Assembly (NCBI GenBank): GCA_045590155.1
Contig: JAZNQL010000037.1
Location: forward strand, 1 to 22,255
Direction of reading: 5' to 3'
Length of the DNA: 22,255 bases
Source of the DNA: JAZNQL01 sp045590155
GTDB taxonomy: Bacteria > Bacillota > Clostridia > UMGS1883 > UMGS1540
Part shown: positions 1 through 6,244 of the stretch, piece by piece
Layout of the letters: each line of letters opens with the position of its first letter
Position numbering within the stretch: the stretch's first letter is position 1
Position numbers and translations under genes: made by a program
Notes under the pieces: model-generated
What the model saw: only the letters and a program-made list of their open reading frames with translations
Databases searched by the model: none
Told to the model about the DNA's origin: nothing

Positions 1-32
1 CTTGGCCTCCGACTTAAACTTCAGGCGATAAT

Positions 33-1205
33 TTGCTTGCAGGCGTAGCTGGTGGCGATGTAGCCCTTTATAAAGTAATAGATATAGACCCAGGTTATAC
101 ATACGATGTAGAAAGCAATATCTATTTTGCTAACTCTAGTCATGGTATAACATACAAGGTAACAGTAGGTCATAAAACCGCAAGCGGTAAATTTATTCCT
201 ATAAATGAATATATTCAGGAATATGCAACCACTCAGCTTAATGCCGACGATGTTACAAAGTCAACAAGCAAGCTTTGTTCAGCCCTTACTACAACCACCA
301 CAAGTGTTTCCTCTTTGGGTAGTGTACAAAAGGCAACTCTTTCTTCAACCGTTAAAGCAAATGACGCTCTTGCAAATGCAATAAAGGTTTCTTATGCAGC
401 AAAAGGTATGAGTGGTGAAGTTTGGGTTAGCACAGATGGCTTTACAGTATATAAGACAGGTTCATACAACGTTCAGAATAACCCTGTAACACATCGCCCT
501 GTAGAAGTAAGCTATGATTTAGGTGCAAACGGTGGTAAATTAACTGATACACTTAAATTGGCTGCAGGCGCTACTGGCAAAGCTTCCTTAAGACCTGTTA
601 CAGTTTCAGGCACAAAGGTAGTATCAGCTCAAGGTTACTTCAAGGGCTGGAAGCTCGGCGAAACTTCAACTATTTACACTTCCGAAGAAGGTAAAAAAGC
701 TCCTGTTGGTGCAAGCGATTCAGCTCTTGCTTTAAACGCTCTCTGGTACGCAGTTGAAAACAACGTAGTATCAGGCGCACAGGCACAAAGAGCAGTTGTT
801 AACGATAACGGCACAGAAAAGAATGTAATTCGTTTCTTAGCACTTGTTGACGATTCTTTCGCAGATTATAAAGAAGTAGGTTTTGTATTTACAACACTTG
901 CTCAGAATCCCACAATCGAAGCAGGTTACAACAAACATGCGTATAACGAAATCTATAAGAAAATTAATGTAGCAGGAAATGCATTGGATATTGCAGATCC
1001 CACATTCCTTGCAAGCTTCACAAACAAGGGTGCTACCTTAAATCCCACAGGTATTGTTTACGCAAATGTAGTAATTGCTTCTGGTGACGAAAACATAGTT
1101 TACTACGCAACACCTTATATCGAAAAGGCAGACGGTACACGCGTATACGGAACAACAAAACAGGCAAGCTATTCTGCTCTTGCAGATTTAGATGACGTAC
1201 AATAA
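33..1205 (+). CDS. C-terminal part of a secreted/surface protein with a Listeria-Bacteroides-type repeat (5' end missing or broken)
   Basis: A long Thr/Ala/Val-rich open frame with no signal peptide. Around residues 155-240 there is a segment of the form V-x-YDLGANGG ... GY-FKGW ... LNALW, which matches the InlB/Listeria-Bacteroides (Flg_new) repeat pattern. The last ~145 residues (from about VVSGAQAQRAV) have the layout of a C-terminal domain often seen in secreted proteins of gut Clostridia (IRFLALVDD ... EVGFVFT ... YYATPYIEKADGTRVYG). The frame is open from base 18; an in-frame TAA lies at 15-17. The TTG at 33 has no convincing ribosome site, so the true start is probably outside the window and the frame has been interrupted by a stop, a frameshift or a contig-edge error. 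A role at the cell surface is inferred; no enzyme motif is seen. Confidence 0.6.
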   Translation: MLAGVAGGDVALYKVIDIDPGYTYDVESNIYFANSSHGITYKVTVGHKTASGKFIPINEYIQEYATTQLNADDVTKSTSKLCSALTTTTTSVSSLGSVQKATLSSTVKANDALANAIKVSYAAKGMSGEVWVSTDGFTVYKTGSYNVQNNPVTHRPVEVSYDLGANGGKLTDTLKLAAGATGKASLRPVTVSGTKVVSAQGYFKGWKLGETSTIYTSEEGKKAPVGASDSALALNALWYAVENNVVSGAQAQRAVVNDNGTEKNVIRFLALVDDSFADYKEVGFVFTTLAQNPTIEAGYNKHAYNEIYKKINVAGNALDIADPTFLASFTNKGATLNPTGIVYANVVIASGDENIVYYATPYIEKADGTRVYGTTKQASYSALADLDDVQ

Positions 1206-1226
1206 GGTTTAAAGGAGGATATAAAA

Positions 1227-1376
1227 ATGAAAGAAAAATATTTAAAGCCTTCGGCAGAAACCGTATTGTTTGACATAAACAACGTGGCAATGGAAATACA
1301 GCTTATAAGCCTCGAAGACGGTACACATAACCTTATTGACGATATCGGAAACGGTCTTGTTGTCGAAGAAGCATAA
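1227..1376 (+). CDS. 49-residue peptide of the K-Y-x-x-P-x-x-E type, function unknown
   Basis: An ATG 21 bases after the surface gene stop, preceded by a near-ideal ribosome site (AAAGGAGGA at 1211-1219). It encodes 49 residues starting MKEKYLKPSAETVLF and ending in an acidic GNGLVVEEA. It has no Cys, no signal peptide and no membrane segment. The N-terminal pattern (K/R-Y-x-x-P-x-x-E-x-x-x-F) recalls short peptides that I associate with surface-protein loci in gut Clostridia and Bacteroides; this is memory of a pattern, not a search. It is probably co-transcribed with the surface gene and closed by the terminator at 1449. Its high expected translation rate suggests a real product: a small structural protein, a regulator, or a precursor peptide without its modifying enzyme nearby. 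Confidence 0.6.
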   Translation: MKEKYLKPSAETVLFDINNVAMEIQLISLEDGTHNLIDDIGNGLVVEEA

Positions 1377-1392
1377 TTAAATTACCAATTAC

Positions 1393-1442
1393 TTTTGCGG
1401 ACCCAAAAAAACTTCTTCTCATAATAAATCTTCTCCGCAAAA
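1393..1442 (+). other. Long-loop hairpin in the 3' untranslated region
   Basis: A perfect 9-base inverted repeat, TTTTGCGGA (1393-1401) and TCCGCAAAA (1434-1442), encloses a 32-base A/T-rich loop just upstream of the terminator. It could be a transcript-stabilising structure. No known RNA family is recognised. Confidence 0.3.
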
Positions 1443-1448
1443 ATAATG

Positions 1449-1484
1449 AATACCCGCAGGCGAATGCCGGCGGGTATTTGTTTT
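1449..1484 (+). terminator. Rho-independent terminator after the peptide gene
   Basis: A 9-bp stem AATACCCGC/GCGGGTATT (1449-1457 with 1470-1478) is extended after one mismatch by GGC/GCC around a GAAT loop. It is followed by TGTTTT. It closes the surface gene/peptide transcript. Confidence 0.85.
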
Positions 1485-1522
1485 ATATTAAAAAGCAAAC
1501 TAGAATCATTTAGCTTTTTATA

Positions 1523-1551
1523 TTGCATTTTTTGGATTTTTATGTTAAACT
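1523..1551 (+). promoter_or_regulatory. Probable promoter of the XRE membrane regulator operon
   Basis: TTGCAT (1523-1528), a 17-base spacer and TAAACT (1546-1551), with an extended -10 TG at 1543-1544. It lies about 28 bases upstream of the ATG at 1580. Confidence 0.45.
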
Positions 1552-1579
1552 TATTTTAAATCAATATTAGGAGTAGAAA

Positions 1580-2173
1580 ATGGAAAACATAAAATTGATT
1601 GTAGCCGAAAATATATCCAAATTAAGAAAACTTGAAAATATTACACAGGCAGAACTTGCACAAAGGCTTAACTATTCCGATAAAGCAATATCAAAGTGGG
1701 AGAGGGGAGAATCCCTTCCCGACGTTATTGTTTTAAAAGCCATTTCAGAAATTTTTGACGTTACCGTTGACTATCTTCTTTGCGAGCATAAAGAAGAAAA
1801 ACTTATCCGTGATAAAGATAGAAAAAAGAATATAAATAAACTCATAATCACATTGCTTGCCTGCTCTCTGGTTTGGTTTTTTGCAACCGCAACCTTTGTT
1901 GGCGGAGGCATAGCAATAGGAGTCAGCAAAATATGGATAGTATTCGTTTATGCAATTCCTGTTACCTGCGTTATTCTTTTAATTTTCAATTCTATATGGG
2001 GTAAAAAACTCTGGGAATTTTTTATCCTTACAGTTTTTGTGTGGAGTATTTTAACCGCTTTATATCTCACATGGCTTTCAAAAAATATATGGCTTATTTT
2101 TATATTAGGAATACCCGCACAAATAATCGTAGTTCTGTGGACTGGGCTTAAAATAAAAATACGGAGAAAATAA
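1580..2173 (+). CDS. XRE-family DNA-binding regulator with C-terminal membrane domain
   Basis: 197 residues. The N-terminal ~65 residues form a Cro/CI-type helix-turn-helix (ISKLRKLENITQAELAQRL, then SDKAISKWERGESLPD, then a third helix ending TVDYLL). A charged linker (70-86) follows, and then about four hydrophobic membrane segments (roughly 88-110, 117-138, 146-165, 170-190). This layout, an HTH fused to a small membrane domain, is common in Firmicutes; such proteins are thought to sense the membrane or envelope, but the ligand here is unknown. The ribosome site AGGAG at 1569-1573 fixes the start. The next gene begins 2 bases after the stop, so the two are probably one operon. Confidence 0.8.
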   Translation: MENIKLIVAENISKLRKLENITQAELAQRLNYSDKAISKWERGESLPDVIVLKAISEIFDVTVDYLLCEHKEEKLIRDKDRKKNINKLIITLLACSLVWFFATATFVGGGIAIGVSKIWIVFVYAIPVTCVILLIFNSIWGKKLWEFFILTVFVWSILTALYLTWLSKNIWLIFILGIPAQIIVVLWTGLKIKIRRK

Positions 2174-2175
2174 TA

Positions 2176-2703
2176 ATGAATATTTGGGGACATTTTAAAA
2201 CAATAACTCATCATAGACATTTAGTAATATCGCACGCAGCACGCGCCGGAATACTCTGGCGCGGTCTTTTGCATGATTTATCAAAATACAGTTTAACCGA
2301 ATTTGTTCCCGGTGCAAAATATTATACCGGAACAAAAAGCCCTAACGAAGGGGAGCGAGAAGAATACGGATATTCAAAATCATGGATGCATCATAAAGGC
2401 AGAAATCGTCATCATTTTGAATACTGGACAGATTATAACAAACAAACACATCTTATGAGCCCAGTGAAAATGCCGTTAAAATATGTAAAAGAAATGTTTT
2501 GCGACAGAGTTTCAGCAAGCAAAGTTTATCAGGGCGAAAATTATACCGATTCACATCCTCTGGAATATTTCAGCAGAGCAAAAAAAAGACGTGAAATACA
2601 TCCCGAAACATCAGACATTTTAGAATCATGGCTTTTGATGCTTTCTGAAAAAGGAGAGAAAGAAACCTTTAAACACATTAAAAATTTCAAAGGGGAATAT
2701 TAG
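2176..2703 (+). CDS. DUF5662 family protein (His-rich, possible metal-binding)
   Basis: 175 residues, soluble. It matches the DUF5662 pattern: an N-terminal H-x-x-x-V region, LLHDLSKYSLTEF with H33-D34, a Pro-Gly-x-x-YY stretch, and W-x-HHK-x-x-NRHHFEYW with His pairs at 72-73 and 79-80. Members are short bacterial and phage proteins of unknown function. The HD pair and clustered His residues resemble HD-type metal sites, but an enzymatic role is only inferred. The start ATG follows GGAGAA at 2162-2167, and the gene is flanked by 2-base and 1-base gaps, pointing to one transcript with both neighbours. Confidence 0.8.
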   Translation: MNIWGHFKTITHHRHLVISHAARAGILWRGLLHDLSKYSLTEFVPGAKYYTGTKSPNEGEREEYGYSKSWMHHKGRNRHHFEYWTDYNKQTHLMSPVKMPLKYVKEMFCDRVSASKVYQGENYTDSHPLEYFSRAKKRREIHPETSDILESWLLMLSEKGEKETFKHIKNFKGEY

Positions 2704-2704
2704 T

Positions 2705-3544
2705 TTGAAAAGTAAAGGGTTAAAACAGGTAAAGGAAATAAAAGAAGAGATAAAAAAGAATAAAGGTGTATTTGCGGTTTACGCCGTGTTACGCCTTTTT
2801 GTAATTGCGGCACTTATATTTTCGTGCATTCAGGCAAAGTGGGAAAATGTTTTTACCTGTGCATTGTCACTCATTCTTTTTCTTTTGCCAGCATTTATCG
2901 AAAAGAACTTTAAAATTGATTTACCATCTGCACTTGAAATTATTATTTTGCTTTTTATTTTTGCAGCAGAAATATTAGGAGAGATACAAGCCTATTATAT
3001 AAAATATGTATGGTGGGACACTCTGTTACATATAATAAACGGATTTTTGTGTGCAGCAGTGGGATTTGCACTAGTTGATATTATAAATCAAAACAGCAGA
3101 TTAAAATTCAATCTTTCGCCAATATATCTTGCGATAACCGCCTTTTGCTTTTCTATGACAATAGGTGTAGCGTGGGAGTTTTTCGAGTTCTTTGCCGATA
3201 TTTTGCTTGGCACAGATATGCAAAAAGACACTATAATAACTTCAATATCCACAGTATCTATGGACCTTACAAAATCAAATCAGGTAGTTTTGGTACCCGA
3301 GATTTCGGAAACTCTGTTAAAGCTTAAAGACGGAACTTTGTCAAGTTTGTCTTCTTACGGAATAAACGGCTATCTTGACATAGGGCTTATAGATACAATG
3401 AAGGATTTGTTTGTGAATTTTATAGGCGCAGTAGTTTTCAGTATAATAGGCTATTTTTATGTTAAAAACCGCGGACGCGGAAAGCTTGCAAAAAATCTTA
3501 TACCCAAATTAACAGAGGAAGAAAATCCTACTTCAAATAATTAA
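2705..3544 (+). CDS. YjdF/DUF2238-like integral membrane protein
   Basis: 279 residues with a TTG start one base after the preceding stop, with AAAGGGG at 2690-2696 as ribosome site. A basic N-terminus (KQVKEIKEEIKKNK) is followed by hydrophobic segments at about 22-45, 48-64, 75-95, 103-127, 141-165 and, after a soluble loop, 235-255. The motifs VWWDTLLHIINGFLCAAVGFA and GVAWEFFEFFAD are typical of the YjdF/DUF2238 group of bacterial membrane proteins, whose function is not established. The polar insert between about 170 and 225 probably faces one side of the membrane. It is the last gene of the XRE-DUF5662 run and ends in a hairpin terminator. Confidence 0.65.
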   Translation: MKSKGLKQVKEIKEEIKKNKGVFAVYAVLRLFVIAALIFSCIQAKWENVFTCALSLILFLLPAFIEKNFKIDLPSALEIIILLFIFAAEILGEIQAYYIKYVWWDTLLHIINGFLCAAVGFALVDIINQNSRLKFNLSPIYLAITAFCFSMTIGVAWEFFEFFADILLGTDMQKDTIITSISTVSMDLTKSNQVVLVPEISETLLKLKDGTLSSLSSYGINGYLDIGLIDTMKDLFVNFIGAVVFSIIGYFYVKNRGRGKLAKNLIPKLTEEENPTSNN

Positions 3545-3571
3545 AAGGCTGAATCTATGATTCAGCCTTTT
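3543..3571. terminator. Bidirectional terminator between the YjdF-like gene and the repressor
   Basis: A perfect 13-bp stem, AAAAGGCTGAATC with GATTCAGCCTTTT, around a TAT loop. The stem starts within the plus-strand stop and contains the minus-strand repressor stop (3562-3564). T/A-rich tails are present on both strands. Confidence 0.85.
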
Positions 3572-4227
3572 AATTTATCTAAAACTTTACCAAGACAAAT
3601 TATATTTTTGTTTTTAATCAATGGATAGTCAGGATTTTCAGACTTTAGTCCATCGGGAGTATATTCTTTTACAAAAACATCACTGCCTATTGCGAACAAA
3701 CCTATTTCTCCGTATTCTAAAGAAGTTTGTCTGTGAACAAAAAGTTTATCTCCGTCAAAAAACCTTGGTTCCATACTATTGCCTGAAACACGTATTAAAA
3801 TATTTGCATTTTCGGGCGGGGCATAAGGTAACTCGTATTCAGTATAAGAACTGCTGTCCCAAAACTGTCCTGTGCCGGCAGAGGCAGGTAAATCACAATA
3901 AGGGATTATATAACGTATTTTGCCCGAAGAAAGCGAGTATTCGTGATTTAAAATATTTCGAACATAAGACTTGCTTTTTTCGTTCAAAGAACGATATTTT
4001 CCTATAATGTCTGTCTCTTCGTCGGAAAAAGAAGAAAATTCCAATAGTGTGTCGGTACTTACATTTAATATCTGTGCCAAAAGCTTTATTTTTTTTATAT
4101 CAGGCTCGCGTTTGCCACTTTCATATAAAGAGTATGTCGATTTGGCAACACCAAGCAGTGCCGCAACATGGGATTGCGACAATTTTTTTTCAAACCTTAT
4201 ATTTTTAATCTGTGAAGAAAAACTCAT
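3562..4227 (-). CDS. Phage-type repressor: XRE helix-turn-helix plus S24 (LexA/CI-like) self-cleaving domain
   Basis: 221 residues from the ATG at 4227, which has AGGAAG 7-12 bases upstream; the longer open frame to 4338 runs back through the promoter and operators and is rejected. The N-terminal HTH spans ~6-60 (LSQSHVAALLGVAKSTYSLYESGKREPD). The C-terminal S24 domain (~105-221) keeps every key element: an Ala117-Gly118 cleavage site (PASAGTGQ), Ser151 in SGNSMEP and Lys187 in VFVKEY. By family knowledge, activated RecA stimulates cleavage at Ala-Gly and removes the repressor. It diverges from the 4396-5240 operon across paired promoters and operators, exactly as in lambdoid immunity regions, and should control both. 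Nothing is missing, so it is probably active. Confidence 0.9.
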   Translation of the reverse strand: MSFSSQIKNIRFEKKLSQSHVAALLGVAKSTYSLYESGKREPDIKKIKLLAQILNVSTDTLLEFSSFSDEETDIIGKYRSLNEKSKSYVRNILNHEYSLSSGKIRYIIPYCDLPASAGTGQFWDSSSYTEYELPYAPPENANILIRVSGNSMEPRFFDGDKLFVHRQTSLEYGEIGLFAIGSDVFVKEYTPDGLKSENPDYPLIKNKNIICLGKVLDKLKG

Positions 4228-4246
4228 ACTATCACTTCCTGGCAAC

Positions 4247-4275
4247 ATTATACGACAAAAAGTGACATATGTCAA
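4247..4275 (-). promoter_or_regulatory. Repressor promoter (consensus)
   Basis: Read on the minus strand: TTGACA (4275-4270), a 17-base spacer and TATAAT (4252-4247), 19 bases before the repressor ATG. Both hexamers are perfect consensus. A perfect 12-base palindrome, TGACATATGTCA (4263-4274), covers the -35 element. Confidence 0.85.
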
Positions 4276-4281
4276 TAAAAA

Positions 4282-4298
4282 ATTTGCAAATTGCAAAT
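4282..4298. promoter_or_regulatory. Operator 1 (ATTTGC-N5-GCAAAT)
   Basis: A 17-base dyad ATTTGC-AAATT-GCAAAT just upstream of the repressor -35 element. It has the same half-sites and the same 5-base centre length as the site at 4365-4381, as expected for a dimeric HTH repressor. Confidence 0.7.
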
Positions 4299-4324
4299 AA
4301 AAATAAAAAATTTTGTTAAAAAAG

Positions 4325-4353
4325 TTGACAATTTGCAAATTTAGAGTTATAAT
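4325..4353 (+). promoter_or_regulatory. Promoter of the phage-type operon (consensus)
   Basis: TTGACA (4325-4330), a 17-base spacer and TATAAT (4348-4353): both hexamers and the spacing are perfect consensus. The spacer contains an operator-like palindrome and a further operator lies just past the expected start site, so repression should be tight. Confidence 0.9.
4330..4341. promoter_or_regulatory. Operator 2 (partial site in the promoter spacer)
   Basis: AATTTGCAAATT is a perfect 12-base palindrome lying between the -35 and -10 hexamers. It contains one full ATTTGC half-site; the matching half at the N5 spacing is degenerate (TAGAGT). The same 12 bases occur inside operator 1. Confidence 0.55.
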
Positions 4354-4364
4354 TCATTTATAAA

Positions 4365-4381
4365 ATTTGCAGATTGCAAAT
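4365..4381. promoter_or_regulatory. Operator 3 (ATTTGC-N5-GCAAAT)
   Basis: The 17-base dyad ATTTGC-AGATT-GCAAAT begins about 12 bases past the -10 element and ends just before the ribosome site GGGAGG of the first operon gene. A repressor bound here would block early elongation. Confidence 0.7.
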
Positions 4382-4395
4382 AAAAGGGAGGTTGT

Positions 4396-4575
4396 ATGTG
4401 CTTCGAATGTAAAAACACAAAGTGTATTCCGCGTTGTCCTAATTTTTGTGAGGAGGTTTTTTTAAATTGTGAAATATGCGGCGGGGAAATATATTACGGG
4501 GAATACTATTATGAAATTTATAATGAGAAGTGGTGTGCAGATTGCGTTAAAGAAGTAAGAAAAACAGCAGGGTAA
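4396..4575 (+). CDS. Small Cys-rich (zinc-finger-like) phage-type protein, 59 residues
   Basis: First gene of the repressed operon, with AAAGGGAGG at 4383-4391 immediately before the ATG. Of 59 residues, nine are Cys, arranged CxxC near the start (CFECKNTKC, then PRCPNFC) and again as CEICGG ... WCADC with a YYGEYYYEI stretch between. The second half has the two-CxxC layout of a treble-clef or LIM-like zinc knuckle. Small proteins of this kind are frequent in Firmicutes phage early regions, where their role is generally unknown. Function here is not recognised; nucleic-acid or protein binding is only inferred. Confidence 0.75.
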   Translation: MCFECKNTKCIPRCPNFCEEVFLNCEICGGEIYYGEYYYEIYNEKWCADCVKEVRKTAG

Positions 4576-4591
4576 GAGAGGAGCGACGGTT

Positions 4592-4873
4592 TTGAAAGGA
4601 TCAATATGTATAAAATGCGAAAATGCACGTGCAGATAAATGCCGTTGGATATCAAGATGTATAGCGATTGACGGTTGGGAAGCAACGCAGGTAGACTATG
4701 AAGGTTATACAAAGATAAAAACCTATTCGGTGCACAAATGCCCTAATTTTCTGCCAGAAGATAAAGAGAGAAGAAAAGCGGCTTTTAAAAAGTTAAAGGA
4801 GAACACATATGCAGGTAAAAGATTTTCTTATGCAGGGAAGATGGGTTATGAAGGAAATAGAAGAATTGGCTGA
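4592..4873 (+). CDS. Phage-type Cys-rich hypothetical protein, 93 residues
   Basis: The TTG start follows GAGAGGAG (4576-4583); no in-frame ATG lies nearby, so TTG is the only credible start. The pattern CIKCENARADKCRW ... AIDGWEAT ... TYSVHKCPNF is one I recognise from hypothetical proteins in phages of gut Firmicutes (CxxC, C-x-W, GWxA, YxVxxCPxF), but they carry no assigned function. The C-terminus is basic (ERRKAAFKKLK). The gene overlaps the next one by 65 bases in a different frame. Its last ~20 residues may therefore be only the by-product of that overlap. Confidence 0.7.
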   Translation: MKGSICIKCENARADKCRWISRCIAIDGWEATQVDYEGYTKIKTYSVHKCPNFLPEDKERRKAAFKKLKENTYAGKRFSYAGKMGYEGNRRIG

Positions 4874-5240
4874 AGCAAGAGAAAAAGCCTATTTAACAGT
4901 TACATCCATAACTCAGAGAATATCTAAAGAAAAGGTAAATGGGGGACGCAGGGATAAAGACGGAAAACTTGCAGAATATGTTGAGCTTTCGGTAAAAATA
5001 GACAAAAAGATATCAGAACTTTTACTTGTAAAAGAAGAAATATTTGATTTGATAAACAGTTTAAAAAGCGGAATAGAAAGAACGCTTCTTACTGCAAAAT
5101 ACATAAACTTTAAAACATGGGAAGAGATTTCGGAAGAAACAGATTACAGTGTAATGCAATTACATAGAATACATAAGGTAGCAATAGATAAACTTGAAAA
5201 AAATTTTGCTCAAAAGAAAAAAGAAAGCGAAAGTGCATAA
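4809..5240 (+). CDS. DUF1492-type sigma-region-4-like phage regulator
   Basis: 143 residues. The N-terminal two thirds are a charged coiled-coil-like helix pair (about 16-90). The C-terminal part (~90-131: LLTAKYINFKTWEEISEETDYSVMQLHRIHKVAIDKL) is a sigma-70 region-4-like helix-turn-helix, the arrangement of DUF1492/ArpU-type proteins that in Firmicutes phages are thought to activate late genes. The start at 4809 has AAAGGAG 7 bases upstream. The ATG at 4848 (MKEIEELAEAREKAY) is a possible alternative with AGGGAAG, and would shorten the overlap with the previous gene. It is the last gene of the repressed operon. There are no late phage genes in the window for it to act on, so its target is unknown. 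Confidence 0.75.
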   Translation: MQVKDFLMQGRWVMKEIEELAEAREKAYLTVTSITQRISKEKVNGGRRDKDGKLAEYVELSVKIDKKISELLLVKEEIFDLINSLKSGIERTLLTAKYINFKTWEEISEETDYSVMQLHRIHKVAIDKLEKNFAQKKKESESA

Positions 5241-5246
5241 AAATAA

Positions 5247-5280
5247 AAGGCTGAACCAAAAGTTCAGCCTTAAATTTTTT
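5247..5280. terminator. Bidirectional terminator after the phage-type operon
   Basis: A 10-bp stem AAGGCTGAAC (5247-5256) with GTTCAGCCTT (5262-5271) around CAAAA, a T-run at 5275-5280 on the plus strand and a T-rich tail on the minus strand. It serves both the DUF1492 gene and the convergent lipoprotein gene. The stem core matches the terminator at 3543-3571. Confidence 0.85.
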
Positions 5281-5290
5281 AACGTTAAAA

Positions 5291-6211
5291 TTATTCCTGC
5301 TCGTCAGAAGCATCTTCTGTAACGTCTTCTTCAGAAGTTTCAACTTCTTCTTCAACTTCTAAAACTTCTTCAATTTCTTCGTCGCCTTCTTCGAAGGATT
5401 CATTATCTTCCGCAATTTCAATTTCTTCAGCATCTTCAGGAATTATGGGGTTACCGAATTCATCATATTCAACAACAACTTCAGGACCTTCCAACGCTTT
5501 TTTAAGATTCGTATATTTCATAGCAAATATTATAAGGAATATTACAAGAAGGATAATTATAAGTGACATTATAAGAACTGCTATATTGGGGATAAATGTC
5601 GAGTATTCAACGTAAATAGGTGTGTTTGTTGTAGCAACAAATGTCTTTTTAGATAAGGGCATGGGGGATGAAATTGTAAGCGTTGAAGTACCCTCTTTAA
5701 GCTCTGCAGCATCAAAACCATAGCTTGCAAGCAAAGCTGCTAAATCAATGTTACCACTGAAAAGGTAAGCAGTACCAAATGGGGAAGATTTTGTTGTAAT
5801 GCAAACATTTTTTTCAGGATCACCTTCGCTGGTAACTAAAGGACAAAGCTGGAAGAACGAAGGGAAATAAGGAGATGCCGAAAACTTGTCAAAATCTTTT
5901 GCCGAAATAGACATTTTAACACCGTGCAAATCTCCGTCTACCGCTTTTTCAACTTCCAAAGCGTCAACACCTGTAAAATAACCCTGTTCAAATTCAGAAT
6001 TTAAAGATTTAATCTGTTCGTCCATATAACTGTCGTAATCTTCAACACCAAAGTTTGTTTTAAGAGCCTCTAACGATGTAAGATAAGTGAGATCAACCCC
6101 AATACCACCGTTCCAACCTAATTTTACAGCTGTGTCAGCTTTAAAACAACCTGTTAAAGAAAGGCACATTACAAGTGACAACAAAATAAAAGCTAATGTT
6201 TTTTTCTTCAT
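5291..6211 (-). CDS. LppM/DUF3153-like lipoprotein with a membrane anchor and acidic tail
   Basis: 306 residues. A lipoprotein signal peptide ends LSLTGC with Cys22 as the lipidated residue. The mature start (CFKADTAVKLGWNGGIGVDLTY) resembles the LppM/DUF3153 group, in which a short beta-domain is followed by one membrane helix. Here the helix lies at about 207-231, after an extracytoplasmic domain of ~185 residues. The remaining ~75 residues would be cytoplasmic and are extremely acidic (long E/D runs from about 258 onward). The start is supported by AGGAG 9-13 bases upstream and by a promoter at 6245-6272. The family call is a judgement from pattern; function is unknown, with an envelope role most likely. 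Confidence 0.6.
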   Translation of the reverse strand: MKKKTLAFILLSLVMCLSLTGCFKADTAVKLGWNGGIGVDLTYLTSLEALKTNFGVEDYDSYMDEQIKSLNSEFEQGYFTGVDALEVEKAVDGDLHGVKMSISAKDFDKFSASPYFPSFFQLCPLVTSEGDPEKNVCITTKSSPFGTAYLFSGNIDLAALLASYGFDAAELKEGTSTLTISSPMPLSKKTFVATTNTPIYVEYSTFIPNIAVLIMSLIIILLVIFLIIFAMKYTNLKKALEGPEVVVEYDEFGNPIIPEDAEEIEIAEDNESFEEGDEEIEEVLEVEEEVETSEEDVTEDASDEQE

Positions 6212-6244
6212 ACTATTTCACTCCTAATAAAAATTATTACTTAA

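Noticed and set aside
3145..3327. 60-residue plus-strand frame inside the YjdF-like gene
   Set aside because: It lies wholly within a longer, better supported gene in another frame and has no ribosome site.
4228..4338. N-terminal extension of the repressor to an upstream start at 4338
   Set aside because: It would be translated from the promoter and operator region; the ATG at 4227 has a good ribosome site, lies downstream of a consensus promoter, and starts right at the HTH.
4282..4381. Repeated ATTTGC/GCAAAT units as a CRISPR-like array
   Set aside because: Units are short, unevenly spaced dyads located exactly on two promoters; there are no spacers of regular size and no cas genes.
3543..5271. 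Flanking hairpins as phage attachment sites
   Set aside because: Each is a full terminator at the correct 3' ends of its neighbouring genes, the shared bases are limited to the stem core, and no integrase or tRNA is present. Kept only as a low-interest finding.
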